Of a DNA stretch of 31,718 bases, positions 13,895 through 22,009 are shown piece after piece (positions within the stretch are counted from its first letter, which is position 1; each line of letters starts with the position of its first letter). Origin of the DNA: an uncultured bacterium (GTDB taxonomy: Bacteria; Bacillota; Clostridia; TANB77; CAG-508); NCBI GenBank assembly GCA_905215615.1, contig CAJMQM010000005.1, positions 1-31,718 on the forward strand. Direction: 5' to 3'. The translations under genes were made by a program, and so were the position numbers. The notes under the pieces were generated by a model. The model ran no database searches and was not told the DNA's origin. It was given only the letters and a program-made list of their open reading frames with translations.

Positions 13895-16072
13895 ATGGGA
13901 AGAAATAACTCACAAAAGAATAAAAAAGTGGTTGCTATTCCTGAAATAAAAATAAAGAAAACCAATATTCAAAAAATAAAAAGTCTTAAAAAAAGCGAGA
14001 AAGATAACCAAGAAAAACTAAGAAAAAAGTTACAAAGAAGAAATGAAAAATTACAAAAGAAAAATAAAATAAAAAAACAAAAAACAATTAAAAAAGTAAG
14101 TGAAATAAATAAAAAAGCAAGGATGAAATATATAATATTAATTTCATTTTTAATATTTGCTATTATACTTGGAAAAATTGCTTATTTGCAATTTGTAAAA
14201 GGGTCGGAATTGCAATCTATGGCATATATACAGCAAACTTTAGATAGAAGTGTAAACCCAAAAAGAGGAACAATATATGATGCAACAGGAAAAAACATTT
14301 TAGCAATAAGTAGCACAGTAGAAACTGTAACAGTAAATCCTGTTAATATAAAAGTAGAAGATAAAGAAAAAGTGGCAGAAGCACTTTGCAATATATTCGA
14401 GCTAAATTATGAAACAGTTTTAAAAAAGGTAAAAAAGAATAGTTCAATTGAAACAATCGTAAAAAAGGTAGATAAAGACAAAACAGACGAATTAAGAAAT
14501 TGGATGAAGGCAAACAATATAACAAATGGAATTAATATAGATGAGGACACAAAAAGATATTACCCATATAATAATTTAGCATCACAGGTTATAGGATTTA
14601 CAGGGGCAGACAATCAGGGTCTAGATGGTATAGAAGCAATATATGAAGATGAGCTAAAAGGGGAAAAGGGTAAAATAGTTAAGATGACAGATGCAAGAGG
14701 AGGAGATATTGAAGAAGAAGGAGAAAACTATATAGAACCCGTTGATGGAATAGACTTAATATTAGGAATAGACTTAACCATACAAGGAATTGCGGAAAAA
14801 TATTTAAAAGAGGCATGTATAGATAATAAGACAACAGATGGTGGAAACATAATTGTAATGAACCCAAAAACAGGAGATATTCTAGCAATGGCAGGTTACC
14901 CAAACTATAACTTAAATGAGCCATATGAACCAAGTACAGACGAGATGAAAGAAATGTGGGACACCTTATCAGATAGTGATAAAACTAAACAAATGCAAGC
15001 GATGTGGAGAAATAAAGCGGTAACAGATACATATGAGCCAGGCTCTACTTTTAAACTTTACACAGCTTCAGCAGCATTAGAGGAAGGGCTAGCAGAAGCA
15101 GATAAAGAGGGAGCTTTTAATTGCAGTGGAAGTATTGAAGTAGCAGGTGTTAGAATAAAATGCTGGAGATATTATAGACCGCATGGCTCACAAAGCTTAA
15201 GAGATGCACTAATGAATTCTTGTAATCCAGTTTTTATAGGGCTTGGAGAGAAAATAGGTGTAAAAACTTATTATGAATATTTACGAAAATTTGGTTTTCT
15301 AAAGAAAACAGGAATAGACTTACCAGGAGAAGCTAGCAGTATATTTTTAAAAGAGGAAAAAGTAGGACCAGTAGAACTTGCAACTATTGCATTTGGTCAA
15401 AGGTTTGAAATTACGCCAATACAAATGATAACAGGTGTAGCAACTATAGCAAATGGTGGCACATATGTTAAACCAAGAATTGTAAAAGCAAAAGTAAATA
15501 GCCAAACAGGGGAAAGAGTGGATGTACCAGTAGAAAAAGAAGAAAATGTAATATCTAAAGAAACAGCAGATAGTGTATTAAGCATGATGAATACTGTTGT
15601 AGATGAAGGAACAGGAAGAAATGCACAAGTAAAAGGGTATAGCATAGGTGGAAAAACAGGAACTTCTGAAGATGGCGTAAATACAAATAAATATGTAACA
15701 TCTTTTGTTGGAGTAGCACCAATAGAAGCCCCTCAAGTTGTTATATTAGTAACTTTATATAATCCAACTGGAGAGGGGGGACACCAAGGAGGTGGTGTGG
15801 CAGCACCAATAGGAGGACAGCTATTTTCCGAAATATTACCATATATAGATGCACAAAAAAACGAAGATGCAGAAACCGAAGAAGACATAGAAGTACCAAA
15901 TATAGAAGGTATGACTATTGAAGAAGCAAGAAAGGTATTAAAAGAAAGTGGGCTAGACATAAATATTGACGAAAACGAAGAAATTAATGAAAAAGAAACT
16001 ATAATAAAAGAACAATACCCTAAAAAAGGAATAAAACTAAAAAGTGGAACAAAAGTTATTATAAATTACTAG
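13895..16072 (+). CDS. ftsI: class B penicillin-binding protein with a PASTA domain (FtsI/SpoVD-type)
   Basis: A 725-residue peptidoglycan transpeptidase. Layout: a very Lys-rich cytoplasmic N-terminus (about 1-72), one membrane helix (about 76-92), the PBP dimerisation domain (about 115-290, including RSVNPKRGTIYD) and the transpeptidase. The transpeptidase has STFK (Ser384 nucleophile, Lys387), SCN (442-444) and KTG (587-589). One C-terminal PASTA domain follows (about 664-725, VPNIEGMTIEEARKVL). A single PASTA repeat is typical of SpoVD; vegetative homologues often carry two, so division and spore-cortex roles cannot be separated here. The ATG at 13895 is chosen because AAAGGAGTGG (13881-13890) precedes it; an ATG at 13877 lies before that site. 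Confidence 0.94.
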   Translation: MGRNNSQKNKKVVAIPEIKIKKTNIQKIKSLKKSEKDNQEKLRKKLQRRNEKLQKKNKIKKQKTIKKVSEINKKARMKYIILISFLIFAIILGKIAYLQFVKGSELQSMAYIQQTLDRSVNPKRGTIYDATGKNILAISSTVETVTVNPVNIKVEDKEKVAEALCNIFELNYETVLKKVKKNSSIETIVKKVDKDKTDELRNWMKANNITNGINIDEDTKRYYPYNNLASQVIGFTGADNQGLDGIEAIYEDELKGEKGKIVKMTDARGGDIEEEGENYIEPVDGIDLILGIDLTIQGIAEKYLKEACIDNKTTDGGNIIVMNPKTGDILAMAGYPNYNLNEPYEPSTDEMKEMWDTLSDSDKTKQMQAMWRNKAVTDTYEPGSTFKLYTASAALEEGLAEADKEGAFNCSGSIEVAGVRIKCWRYYRPHGSQSLRDALMNSCNPVFIGLGEKIGVKTYYEYLRKFGFLKKTGIDLPGEASSIFLKEEKVGPVELATIAFGQRFEITPIQMITGVATIANGGTYVKPRIVKAKVNSQTGERVDVPVEKEENVISKETADSVLSMMNTVVDEGTGRNAQVKGYSIGGKTGTSEDGVNTNKYVTSFVGVAPIEAPQVVILVTLYNPTGEGGHQGGGVAAPIGGQLFSEILPYIDAQKNEDAETEEDIEVPNIEGMTIEEARKVLKESGLDINIDENEEINEKETIIKEQYPKKGIKLKSGTKVIINY

Positions 16073-16200
16073 AAAGTAAATTCAATAAACATAAATATAA
16101 ATTAACAATATTATGTTTAGTGTTTACAGAAAAGCTAGCAAGAAAATGGTAAATAACAGTCAAAAAAACTGTAAAAAAGGTATACAAAATTTTAAATTAG

Positions 16201-16239
16201 TTATATAATGTAATCGATTAAAATCGGAGCATTATATAA
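16201..16239 (+). promoter_or_regulatory. leader hairpin with promoter-like boxes before murE
   Basis: TTATATAATG (16201-16210) and CATTATATAA (16230-16239) form a perfect 10-bp inverted repeat. A second one lies inside it (CGATT/AATCG at 16215-16219 and 16222-16226). The left arm includes TATAAT (16204-16209) with TATACA 17 bp upstream (16181-16186), so the repeat may overlap a promoter. It ends 16 bp before the murE start. Confidence 0.45.
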
Positions 16240-16255
16240 TAGAAAGGATTATATT

Positions 16256-17725
16256 ATGAAACTAAAAGAAATTTTAGTAGGGCTTGACAAAATAAAAGCC
16301 AAAGGAGACTTAGATGTCGAAATTCCAAACATATCAAGCAACTCAAAAGAAGTAAGTCAAGGAGATATGTTTGTTGTTATTAATGGGTTTGAGTCAAACG
16401 GAGCAAGTTACATAGACGAAGCAATAAATAATGGTGCAAAAGTAATAATGGCACAAGACGATATTGAAAAAGAAGCAATTTTAAAAATTCCAGAAGGAAT
16501 TACAATTGTATTAGTAGAAAATGTAAGGCATGCTCTAGCAATTTCTGCATGTAACTTTTATAAAAATCCATCTAGAAAATTTAAGTTAATAGGTGTTACA
16601 GGAACAAAAGGAAAAACAACTACTACATTTATGATAAAAGATATTTTAGAAAAGCAGGGCTTTAAAGTAGGTCTTATTGGAACAATTTGCACATATATAA
16701 ATGGCAAAAATTTAGGAGACAATGATAGAACTACTCCAGAAAGTCTAGAATTACAAAAATTATTTAGCATGATGGTAGAAGCAAAAACAGAAGTAGTAGT
16801 TATGGAAGTATCATCACAAAGCTTAAAATTATCAAGAGTAGATGGATGTGACTTCGACATAGGAATATTTACAAACTTTTCAGAAGACCATATAAGTGAA
16901 AAAGAACATCCAGATATGGAAGATTACTTCAATTCAAAAGTACAATTATTTAAGATGTGCAAAAGCGGATTTATAAATATAGACAACATATATACAGCAG
17001 AAATGTTAAAGTTAGTACCAGAGTGTGATATAAAAACATATGGAATAGATAACCCAGCAAATTTACTTGCAAAAGACATTACAGTTACAAATACAACAGC
17101 AGATTTTAAAGTAAAAATAGGTGATAGAAACGAGAGAGTAAAAGTTGGAATTCCAGGAAGGTTTAGTGTATATAATTCTTTAGCGGCTATAAGTGTTGCA
17201 AATAAATTTGGATGTAGTGTAGACAATATAAAAGAAGCATTGTTAAATGTTAGAGTGCCTGGAAGATGTGAGTTAGTAGATAATTCAAAAGAATTAAAGA
17301 TAATGATAGATTATGCACACTCACCAGAAAGTTTGTCAAATATTCTTCAATCTGCAAAAGAATATACATTAGGAAAAGTAATTTGTGTATTTGGTTGTGG
17401 AGGAGACAGAGATGCATTAAAAAGACCAATTATGGGAGAAATATCAGGAAAACTAGCAGATTATACTATTATTACATCAGATAACCCAAGAACAGAAGAA
17501 CCAGAAAAAATAGTAAAACAAATAGAAGAAGGAATAAAAAAGACAAAAGGAAAATATCAATGTATTATAGATAGAAAAGAAGCAATAAAAACAGCTATAA
17601 ATATGGAAAAGAAAAACGACTTATTAATTATAGCTGGCAAAGGGCATGAGCTTACACAAGAAATTAATCATAAAAAATATCCTTTTGATGAAAGAATAAT
17701 TGTAAAAGAAATTATAGAAAAATAG
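16256..17725 (+). CDS. murE: UDP-MurNAc-tripeptide synthetase MurE (meso-DAP type)
   Basis: A 489-residue cytoplasmic Mur ligase. It has an N-terminal UDP-binding domain, the ATP loop GVTGTKGKTTT (from residue 113), the central motif TTPES, EVSSQSL, and the C-terminal domain with MIDYAHSPESL and VFGCGGDRD. The DNPR motif at residues 409-412 is the marker for meso-diaminopimelate rather than lysine addition. It adds the third amino acid to UDP-MurNAc-L-Ala-D-Glu. mraY follows 19 bp later with an AAGGAGG site. MurF and MurD, the usual neighbours, are not in this window. Confidence 0.96.
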   Translation: MKLKEILVGLDKIKAKGDLDVEIPNISSNSKEVSQGDMFVVINGFESNGASYIDEAINNGAKVIMAQDDIEKEAILKIPEGITIVLVENVRHALAISACNFYKNPSRKFKLIGVTGTKGKTTTTFMIKDILEKQGFKVGLIGTICTYINGKNLGDNDRTTPESLELQKLFSMMVEAKTEVVVMEVSSQSLKLSRVDGCDFDIGIFTNFSEDHISEKEHPDMEDYFNSKVQLFKMCKSGFINIDNIYTAEMLKLVPECDIKTYGIDNPANLLAKDITVTNTTADFKVKIGDRNERVKVGIPGRFSVYNSLAAISVANKFGCSVDNIKEALLNVRVPGRCELVDNSKELKIMIDYAHSPESLSNILQSAKEYTLGKVICVFGCGGDRDALKRPIMGEISGKLADYTIITSDNPRTEEPEKIVKQIEEGIKKTKGKYQCIIDRKEAIKTAINMEKKNDLLIIAGKGHELTQEINHKKYPFDERIIVKEIIEK

Positions 17726-17744
17726 TGGCTACTAAGGAGGAAAT

Positions 17745-18734
17745 ATGGAATTTCAAACAAAAATAATATTATTGTCATTTGCTATTACAATAGTTTTGGC
17801 ATTTATAATAATCCCAATTTTAAAAAAATTAAAAATAGGTCAAATAGAAAGAGTAGAAGGTCCACAGTCACATTTAAAAAAACAAGGTACACCAACAATG
17901 GGTGGAATTATAATGATTATTGTAATTATAATAGTTGGTGCATTTATGTTTATAGATTATTCAGGTTCAACTGATGCAGGCCAAAGGCAGATGGCACAAA
18001 ACTTATTGCCAATTATAATAGCTACAGTTGGATTTGGAATAATTGGATTAATAGACGATTTAAAAAAACTAATTGGAAAAAACACAGAAGGTTTAAAACC
18101 AGCATATAAAATGATAGGATTGCTTATAGTATCTGTTGGATTTTCGCTATATTTAACAGAAATAATGGGCTTTAAACCAGAAATATATATACCATTTGCA
18201 GATATTTACTTAACATTTCCAGTATGGCTATATGTACCATTTGTAGTTTTAGTATTTTTAGCAACAACAAATGCCATAAACTTAACAGATGGAATAGATG
18301 GACTTTCAACAAGTGTAACTACAATAATATTAACATGTTTAACCATAATTAGTGTTATATTAGGAGTAAAAGAAGTTACAGTTTTTGGCTCTATATTAAT
18401 AGGAACATGTTTAGGATTTTTACTATTCAATTTATACCCTGCAAAAGTTATGATGGGAGATACAGGTTCATTATTACTAGGAGGAGCAATAGCAAGTATT
18501 GCTATATATTTAAAAATGCCATTACTATTATTAATAATAGCACTAGTTCCAATATTAGAAACATTATCTGTAATAATTCAAGTTACTTATTATAAAAAAA
18601 CAGGAAACAGAATATTCAAAATGGCACCATTGCATCATCATTTTGAATTATCTGGTTGGAAAGAAAATAAAATTGTTTCAGTATTTAGTTTAGTAACATT
18701 AGTATGTTGTGCTTTAGGATTAATGGTTATATAA
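17745..18734 (+). CDS. mraY: phospho-N-acetylmuramoyl-pentapeptide-transferase MraY
   Basis: A 329-residue, roughly ten-helix membrane enzyme that loads phospho-MurNAc-pentapeptide onto undecaprenyl phosphate to make lipid I. Conserved segments: GTPTMGG near the N-terminus, the DD pair in GLIDDLKKL, NAINLTDGIDGL, the Asp in MMGDTGSLLLGG and the C-terminal LHHHFELSGWKE. Length matches the family. AAGGAGG precedes the ATG, and ftsW starts 20 bp downstream. Confidence 0.97.
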   Translation: MEFQTKIILLSFAITIVLAFIIIPILKKLKIGQIERVEGPQSHLKKQGTPTMGGIIMIIVIIIVGAFMFIDYSGSTDAGQRQMAQNLLPIIIATVGFGIIGLIDDLKKLIGKNTEGLKPAYKMIGLLIVSVGFSLYLTEIMGFKPEIYIPFADIYLTFPVWLYVPFVVLVFLATTNAINLTDGIDGLSTSVTTIILTCLTIISVILGVKEVTVFGSILIGTCLGFLLFNLYPAKVMMGDTGSLLLGGAIASIAIYLKMPLLLLIIALVPILETLSVIIQVTYYKKTGNRIFKMAPLHHHFELSGWKENKIVSVFSLVTLVCCALGLMVI

Positions 18735-18754
18735 AAAAGTTAGGTGGAGAATAA

Positions 18755-19901
18755 ATGAAACAAGGTGTTAGTAAAACCAATAATTTCATAAACAATAAAT
18801 TTGACTTTATACTTTTTATCGTTGTAATAGTCTTATTAGCTTTAGGAGTTATAATGGTACTTTCAGCAAGTGCTCCATCTTCTTTGGCTGAAAACGGTAA
18901 AAGCTATTCATATGCAGTAAGGCAATTAGGTTTTGCAGTAGTTGGCGTAATTGCTATGATTATACTTTCAAAAATAGATTATCACATATACAAAAAATTC
19001 TACTGGCCTGCCTATATTGTATCTGTTGTAATACTTCTACTAGTTCTTGTACCAGGATTAGGTTCTGGAGCAAATGGAGCTACTAGGTGGATTAAATGGC
19101 CAGTGCAATTTCAACCATCAGAAATTACAAAAGTTTTATTAATTATATTTTATGCAGGTTACTTATCAGACCATAAATCAGAAATTACAGACTTTTGGAA
19201 AGGCTTTGTAAAACCACTATTATTCTTATTACCACCATTTGCAATACTATTTTTTGTACAAAACCATTTAAGTGTTTGTATTGTTATTGGAGCTATTGTT
19301 GGAGTAATGATGATAGCTGCTGGAATAAGGATGCTATTTGTATGGGCAACTTGTGGAATAGGAGCAGTAGGAATAACTGGACTATTACTATTAATGAATG
19401 CAAAAGATTCAGGAGGGTTTAGATTAAGCAGAGTGCTATCTTTCTTAGACCCATGGTCAGATCCTACTGGAGATGGATGGCAAGTAATACAAAGTTTTTA
19501 TGCAATAGGTTCAGGAGGATTTTTTGGAGTAGGACTTCGGAGAAAGTAAACAAAAATTTTTATACATATCAGAACCACAAAATGACTTTATATTTTCAAT
19601 AGTAGCAGAAGAACTTGGATTTGTTGGATGCTTGGCAATTATAGCATTGTTTGCAGTTTTAATATGGAGAGGAATATTAACTGCTATGAGAGCACCAGAT
19701 AACTTTGGAAGCTTATTAGCAGTTGGAATAACTACTTTAATAGGAATACAAGTAATTATAAATATTGCAGTTGTAACAGGATTAATGCCAGTTACAGGTA
19801 TGCCATTACCATTTTTCAGCTATGGTGGAACAGCACTTATGATATTACTTGCTAGTATGGGAATATTGTTAAATATATCAAGAGCTTGTAAAAAAATATA
19901 A
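18755..19901 (+). CDS. ftsW: SEDS glycosyltransferase FtsW, interrupted by a +1 frameshift
   Basis: The first part (18755-19549 frame) has the start of the SEDS family: LGVIMVLSASAPSS, then GANGATRWIKWP...QPSEITK and FLDPWSDPTGDGWQVIQSFYAIGSGGFFGVGL. At that point the reading frame ends in RRK-stop. Skipping one C at 19538 gives GESKQKFLYISEPQNDFIFS, then EELGFVG, and continues without a break to 19901 (TGMPLPFFSYGGTALM). The rejoined protein would be 381 residues, normal for FtsW, the septal peptidoglycan polymerase that works with the class B PBP upstream. The cause may be a sequencing error, a real mutation or programmed frameshifting. Confidence 0.92.
19526..19549 (+). other. frameshift site in ftsW
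   Basis: The codons read GGA GTA GGA CTT CGG AGA AAG TAA in frame 0. Removing the C at 19538 restores the conserved FtsW sequence as GGA GTA GGA CTT [C] GGA GAA AGT. CTT followed by a codon that looks rare in the host-like genes (CGG), and preceded by Shine-Dalgarno-like GGAGTAGGA, resembles known +1 slip sites (prfB CTT-TGA, Ty1 CTT-AGG). Confidence 0.8.
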
Positions 19902-19906
19902 ATTAG

Positions 19907-19938
19907 TTAAGACGGGCAAACAAAATAGCCCGTCTTAA
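19907..19938. terminator. strong hairpin between ftsW and murG
   Basis: A perfect 11-bp stem TTAAGACGGGC (19907-19917) with GCCCGTCTTAA (19928-19938) and a 10-base loop, unusually G+C-rich for this window. There is no T-run after it on the plus strand; A-rich sequence follows. It may be a processing or stability element rather than a terminator. Confidence 0.5.
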
Positions 19939-20060
19939 AAGGCAAAATAGGAAATGTGTATAAAAATATAAATTTTTAAGGCTGAAAGAAAAATAAAAAA
20001 TTTAACTTAAGTAAAAATGTATATAAAAAACATTTAAGCTAAGAAAGAAAGGGTGAAATT

Positions 20061-21191
20061 ATGAGGGTAATTATAGCAGCAGCAGGAACAGGTGGACATA
20101 TAAATCCAGGTTTAGCAATAGCAAACAAAATAAAACAGGAAGAGAAAAATTCTGAAATTATATTTGTAGGTACAGATAGAGGCATGGAAAATGACTTAGT
20201 ACCAAGAGCTGGCTATGAATTAAAGAAAATAGATGCATATGGGTTTAATAGAAAAATATCTTTAGAAAATGTAAAAAAAATGTATAAAACATTTAAGTCT
20301 ATAAAACAAGCAAGAAAAATAATAGATGAGTTTAAACCAGATTTAATGATAGGAACTGGAGGGTATATATGCTTGCCAGTTGGAATTGCTGCAAACAAAG
20401 CAAATGTTCCAATTGTTCTTCACGAAAGTAATGCATTTCCTGGAATTGCAATAAAAATGCTTGCAAAAAAAGCAAGTGCAATACTAGTTGGATTTGAAGA
20501 TGCAAAAGAAAGAATAAAAAATAAAGAAAAAGTAGTTGTAGTAGGAAATCCAAGTAAAGTAAAAAAAATAGAGTTTAGTAAAGAGCAAAAAGAAGAAATA
20601 ATAAAGAAAATTGGTTTAAAAGATATGTCAAAACCAATTGTACTAGTATTTGGAGGAAGCCAAGGTGCACAAAGAATAAACGAAAGCTTTATAAATATAA
20701 TAAGTAAAAAGCTAAACGAGAATTACCAAATTATTTGGGCAACAGGTCCAAACCAATATGATATGATAAAAACAAAATTACAAAGTTTAAATATTACTAT
20801 TAATAATATTCCAAATGTAAAAATATTACCATACATATATAATATGGAAGAAGTAATGAATTGTGTAGATTTAGTTGTAAGTAGAAGTGGAGCGATGACC
20901 ATAACAGAAATATCAATAGTAGGTAAGCCAAGTATATTTATACCATTTCCATATGCAACCGAAAACCACCAAGAATACAATGCAAAAGTGCTAGAAAAAG
21001 CTAGTGCAGCTAAAATAATTTTGGACGCAAAATTAGATGATAATATACTAAATTCGACAATAAATGAAATAATTAGTGATAAACAAGAAATATGTCGAAT
21101 GGGCGAAAACGCTCACAAGGTCGAGATTAAAAACGTAGAAGATAAAATTTATGTCGAATTATGTAAGATATTGGAGACGAAAAAACATTGA
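20061..21191 (+). CDS. murG: UDP-GlcNAc:lipid I GlcNAc transferase MurG
   Basis: A 376-residue membrane-associated GT-B glycosyltransferase that makes lipid II from lipid I. The N-terminal glycine loop GTGGHINPGLAIA (residues 9-21), the second loop VFGGSQGAQRIN, and the sugar-nucleotide site SRSGAMTITEISIVGKP followed by IPFPYATENHQEYNA are all clear. The ATG at 20061 has AAAGGGTG before it. It ends in TGA. The 160-bp gap from ftsW contains a strong hairpin, so its expression may differ from the genes upstream. Confidence 0.97.
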   Translation: MRVIIAAAGTGGHINPGLAIANKIKQEEKNSEIIFVGTDRGMENDLVPRAGYELKKIDAYGFNRKISLENVKKMYKTFKSIKQARKIIDEFKPDLMIGTGGYICLPVGIAANKANVPIVLHESNAFPGIAIKMLAKKASAILVGFEDAKERIKNKEKVVVVGNPSKVKKIEFSKEQKEEIIKKIGLKDMSKPIVLVFGGSQGAQRINESFINIISKKLNENYQIIWATGPNQYDMIKTKLQSLNITINNIPNVKILPYIYNMEEVMNCVDLVVSRSGAMTITEISIVGKPSIFIPFPYATENHQEYNAKVLEKASAAKIILDAKLDDNILNSTINEIISDKQEICRMGENAHKVEIKNVEDKIYVELCKILETKKH

Positions 21192-21266
21192 AAACTTTAA
21201 GATTATAATATATAGTTGAAACATCGCGTTCGTAATCGCGTGGAAAAGGGGAAGGAGGAAACTGTA

Positions 21267-21581
21267 TTGCATAATCTTAGAACGTTTTTCGATAAAACTA
21301 CCATCGATAACAAAGAAGCAGAAGACTTTAACTTTGACAAAATCTATTTAGAATATTACAAAAATAGAAATGACGAAAAAGTTAAAGCCGAAACCAAGCC
21401 ATATGGAGTAACTATAATAAAGAAAACGCAAACAGGAAAAATACTAGAGATAGAAGAAAAAGAAGTAACGAATATTATAAACAAAGAAAATGAAGCTGAT
21501 AATATTTTAAAATTACTTGTAACTTATAAGGTCACACCAATTGGTTTAGATGATGTTTTAGCAGACTTGGTAAGTTATTAA
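21267..21581 (+). CDS. DUF6514-like small protein
   Basis: A 104-residue soluble protein. The frame is open from 21216, but the TTG at 21267 is preceded by a perfect AAGGAGG (21252-21258) and is the better start. The core (KPYGVTIIKK, then repeated Ile/Val strands, ILKLLVTYKVTPIGLDDVLADLV) resembles the DUF6514 family of Clostridia: a YGI-type strand start and a C-terminal helix with a TP.xL motif. The function of that family is unknown. It is the last gene of the murG unit, followed by a terminator. The family assignment comes from memory of the pattern and is not certain. Confidence 0.6.
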   Translation: MHNLRTFFDKTTIDNKEAEDFNFDKIYLEYYKNRNDEKVKAETKPYGVTIIKKTQTGKILEIEEKEVTNIINKENEADNILKLLVTYKVTPIGLDDVLADLVSY

Positions 21582-21586
21582 AATGC

Positions 21587-21647
21587 AAAAGATTAGTAAT
21601 TTTAGGTAAAATATAAATATTTACTTAAAATTTCTAATCTTTTTTTA
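21587..21647 (+). terminator. intrinsic terminator of the murG unit
   Basis: AAAAGATTAG (21587-21596) pairs with CTAATCTTTT (21634-21643). Most of the bases between also pair (ATTTTAGGTAAA with TTTACTTAAAAT), followed by TTTTTTA. The rest of the gap up to topA holds a promoter and a structured leader (separate entries) and nothing else that I can see. Confidence 0.88.
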
Positions 21648-21815
21648 TAACAATACAAATTATATATAATTATTAGAAATAAAGATTTAATAATAATATT
21701 TTATTATTTGCTAATAAAAGCTTAAAATAAGTAGGAGTATTTGAATAAATTAAAACATAATCAAAAGCAAAGCACATATAAAGTGGAATTAATTGTAATT
21801 TTTTACTAGTAACAC

Positions 21816-21844
21816 TTGCAAAATTGTAAAATTTAAGCTATTAT
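21816..21844 (+). promoter_or_regulatory. putative promoter of topA
   Basis: TTGCAA (21816-21821), 17 bp, TATTAT (21839-21844). It implies a leader of about 160 bases before the topA start. Confidence 0.55.
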
Positions 21845-21872
21845 ATTTTCTAGATTTTAAATAAGGAATTAA

Positions 21873-21976
21873 AGGTTGAAAAATAATTAGAATTTTGGCA
21901 GTATAAACTTTATTAGAAATAATTTACAAAAATATGAAAAATTCAAAATAGCCAGAGTTTAATTCTTTTCCAACCT
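21873..21976 (+). promoter_or_regulatory. structured 5' leader of topA
   Basis: Nested pairings: AGGTTGAAAA (21873-21882) with TTTTCCAACCT (21966-21976, one bulged C), GAATT (21890-21894) with AATTC (21961-21965), and TGGC (21896-21899) with GCCA (21951-21954). The structure ends 34 bases before the ATG. It matches no riboswitch that I recognise. Confidence 0.4.
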
Positions 21977-22009
21977 ACTTTGTGCCTTGAGAAAGGAAAG
22001 TGATTAAAT

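Noticed and set aside
19632..19901. Separate small membrane protein gene after ftsW
   Set aside because: Its sequence is the conserved C-terminus of FtsW. Removing one base joins it to the preceding frame, so it is not an independent gene.
21216..21266. Longer N-terminus of the DUF6514-like protein
   Set aside because: The perfect AAGGAGG at 21252 marks the TTG at 21267 as the start, and the extra residues are encoded by the leader.
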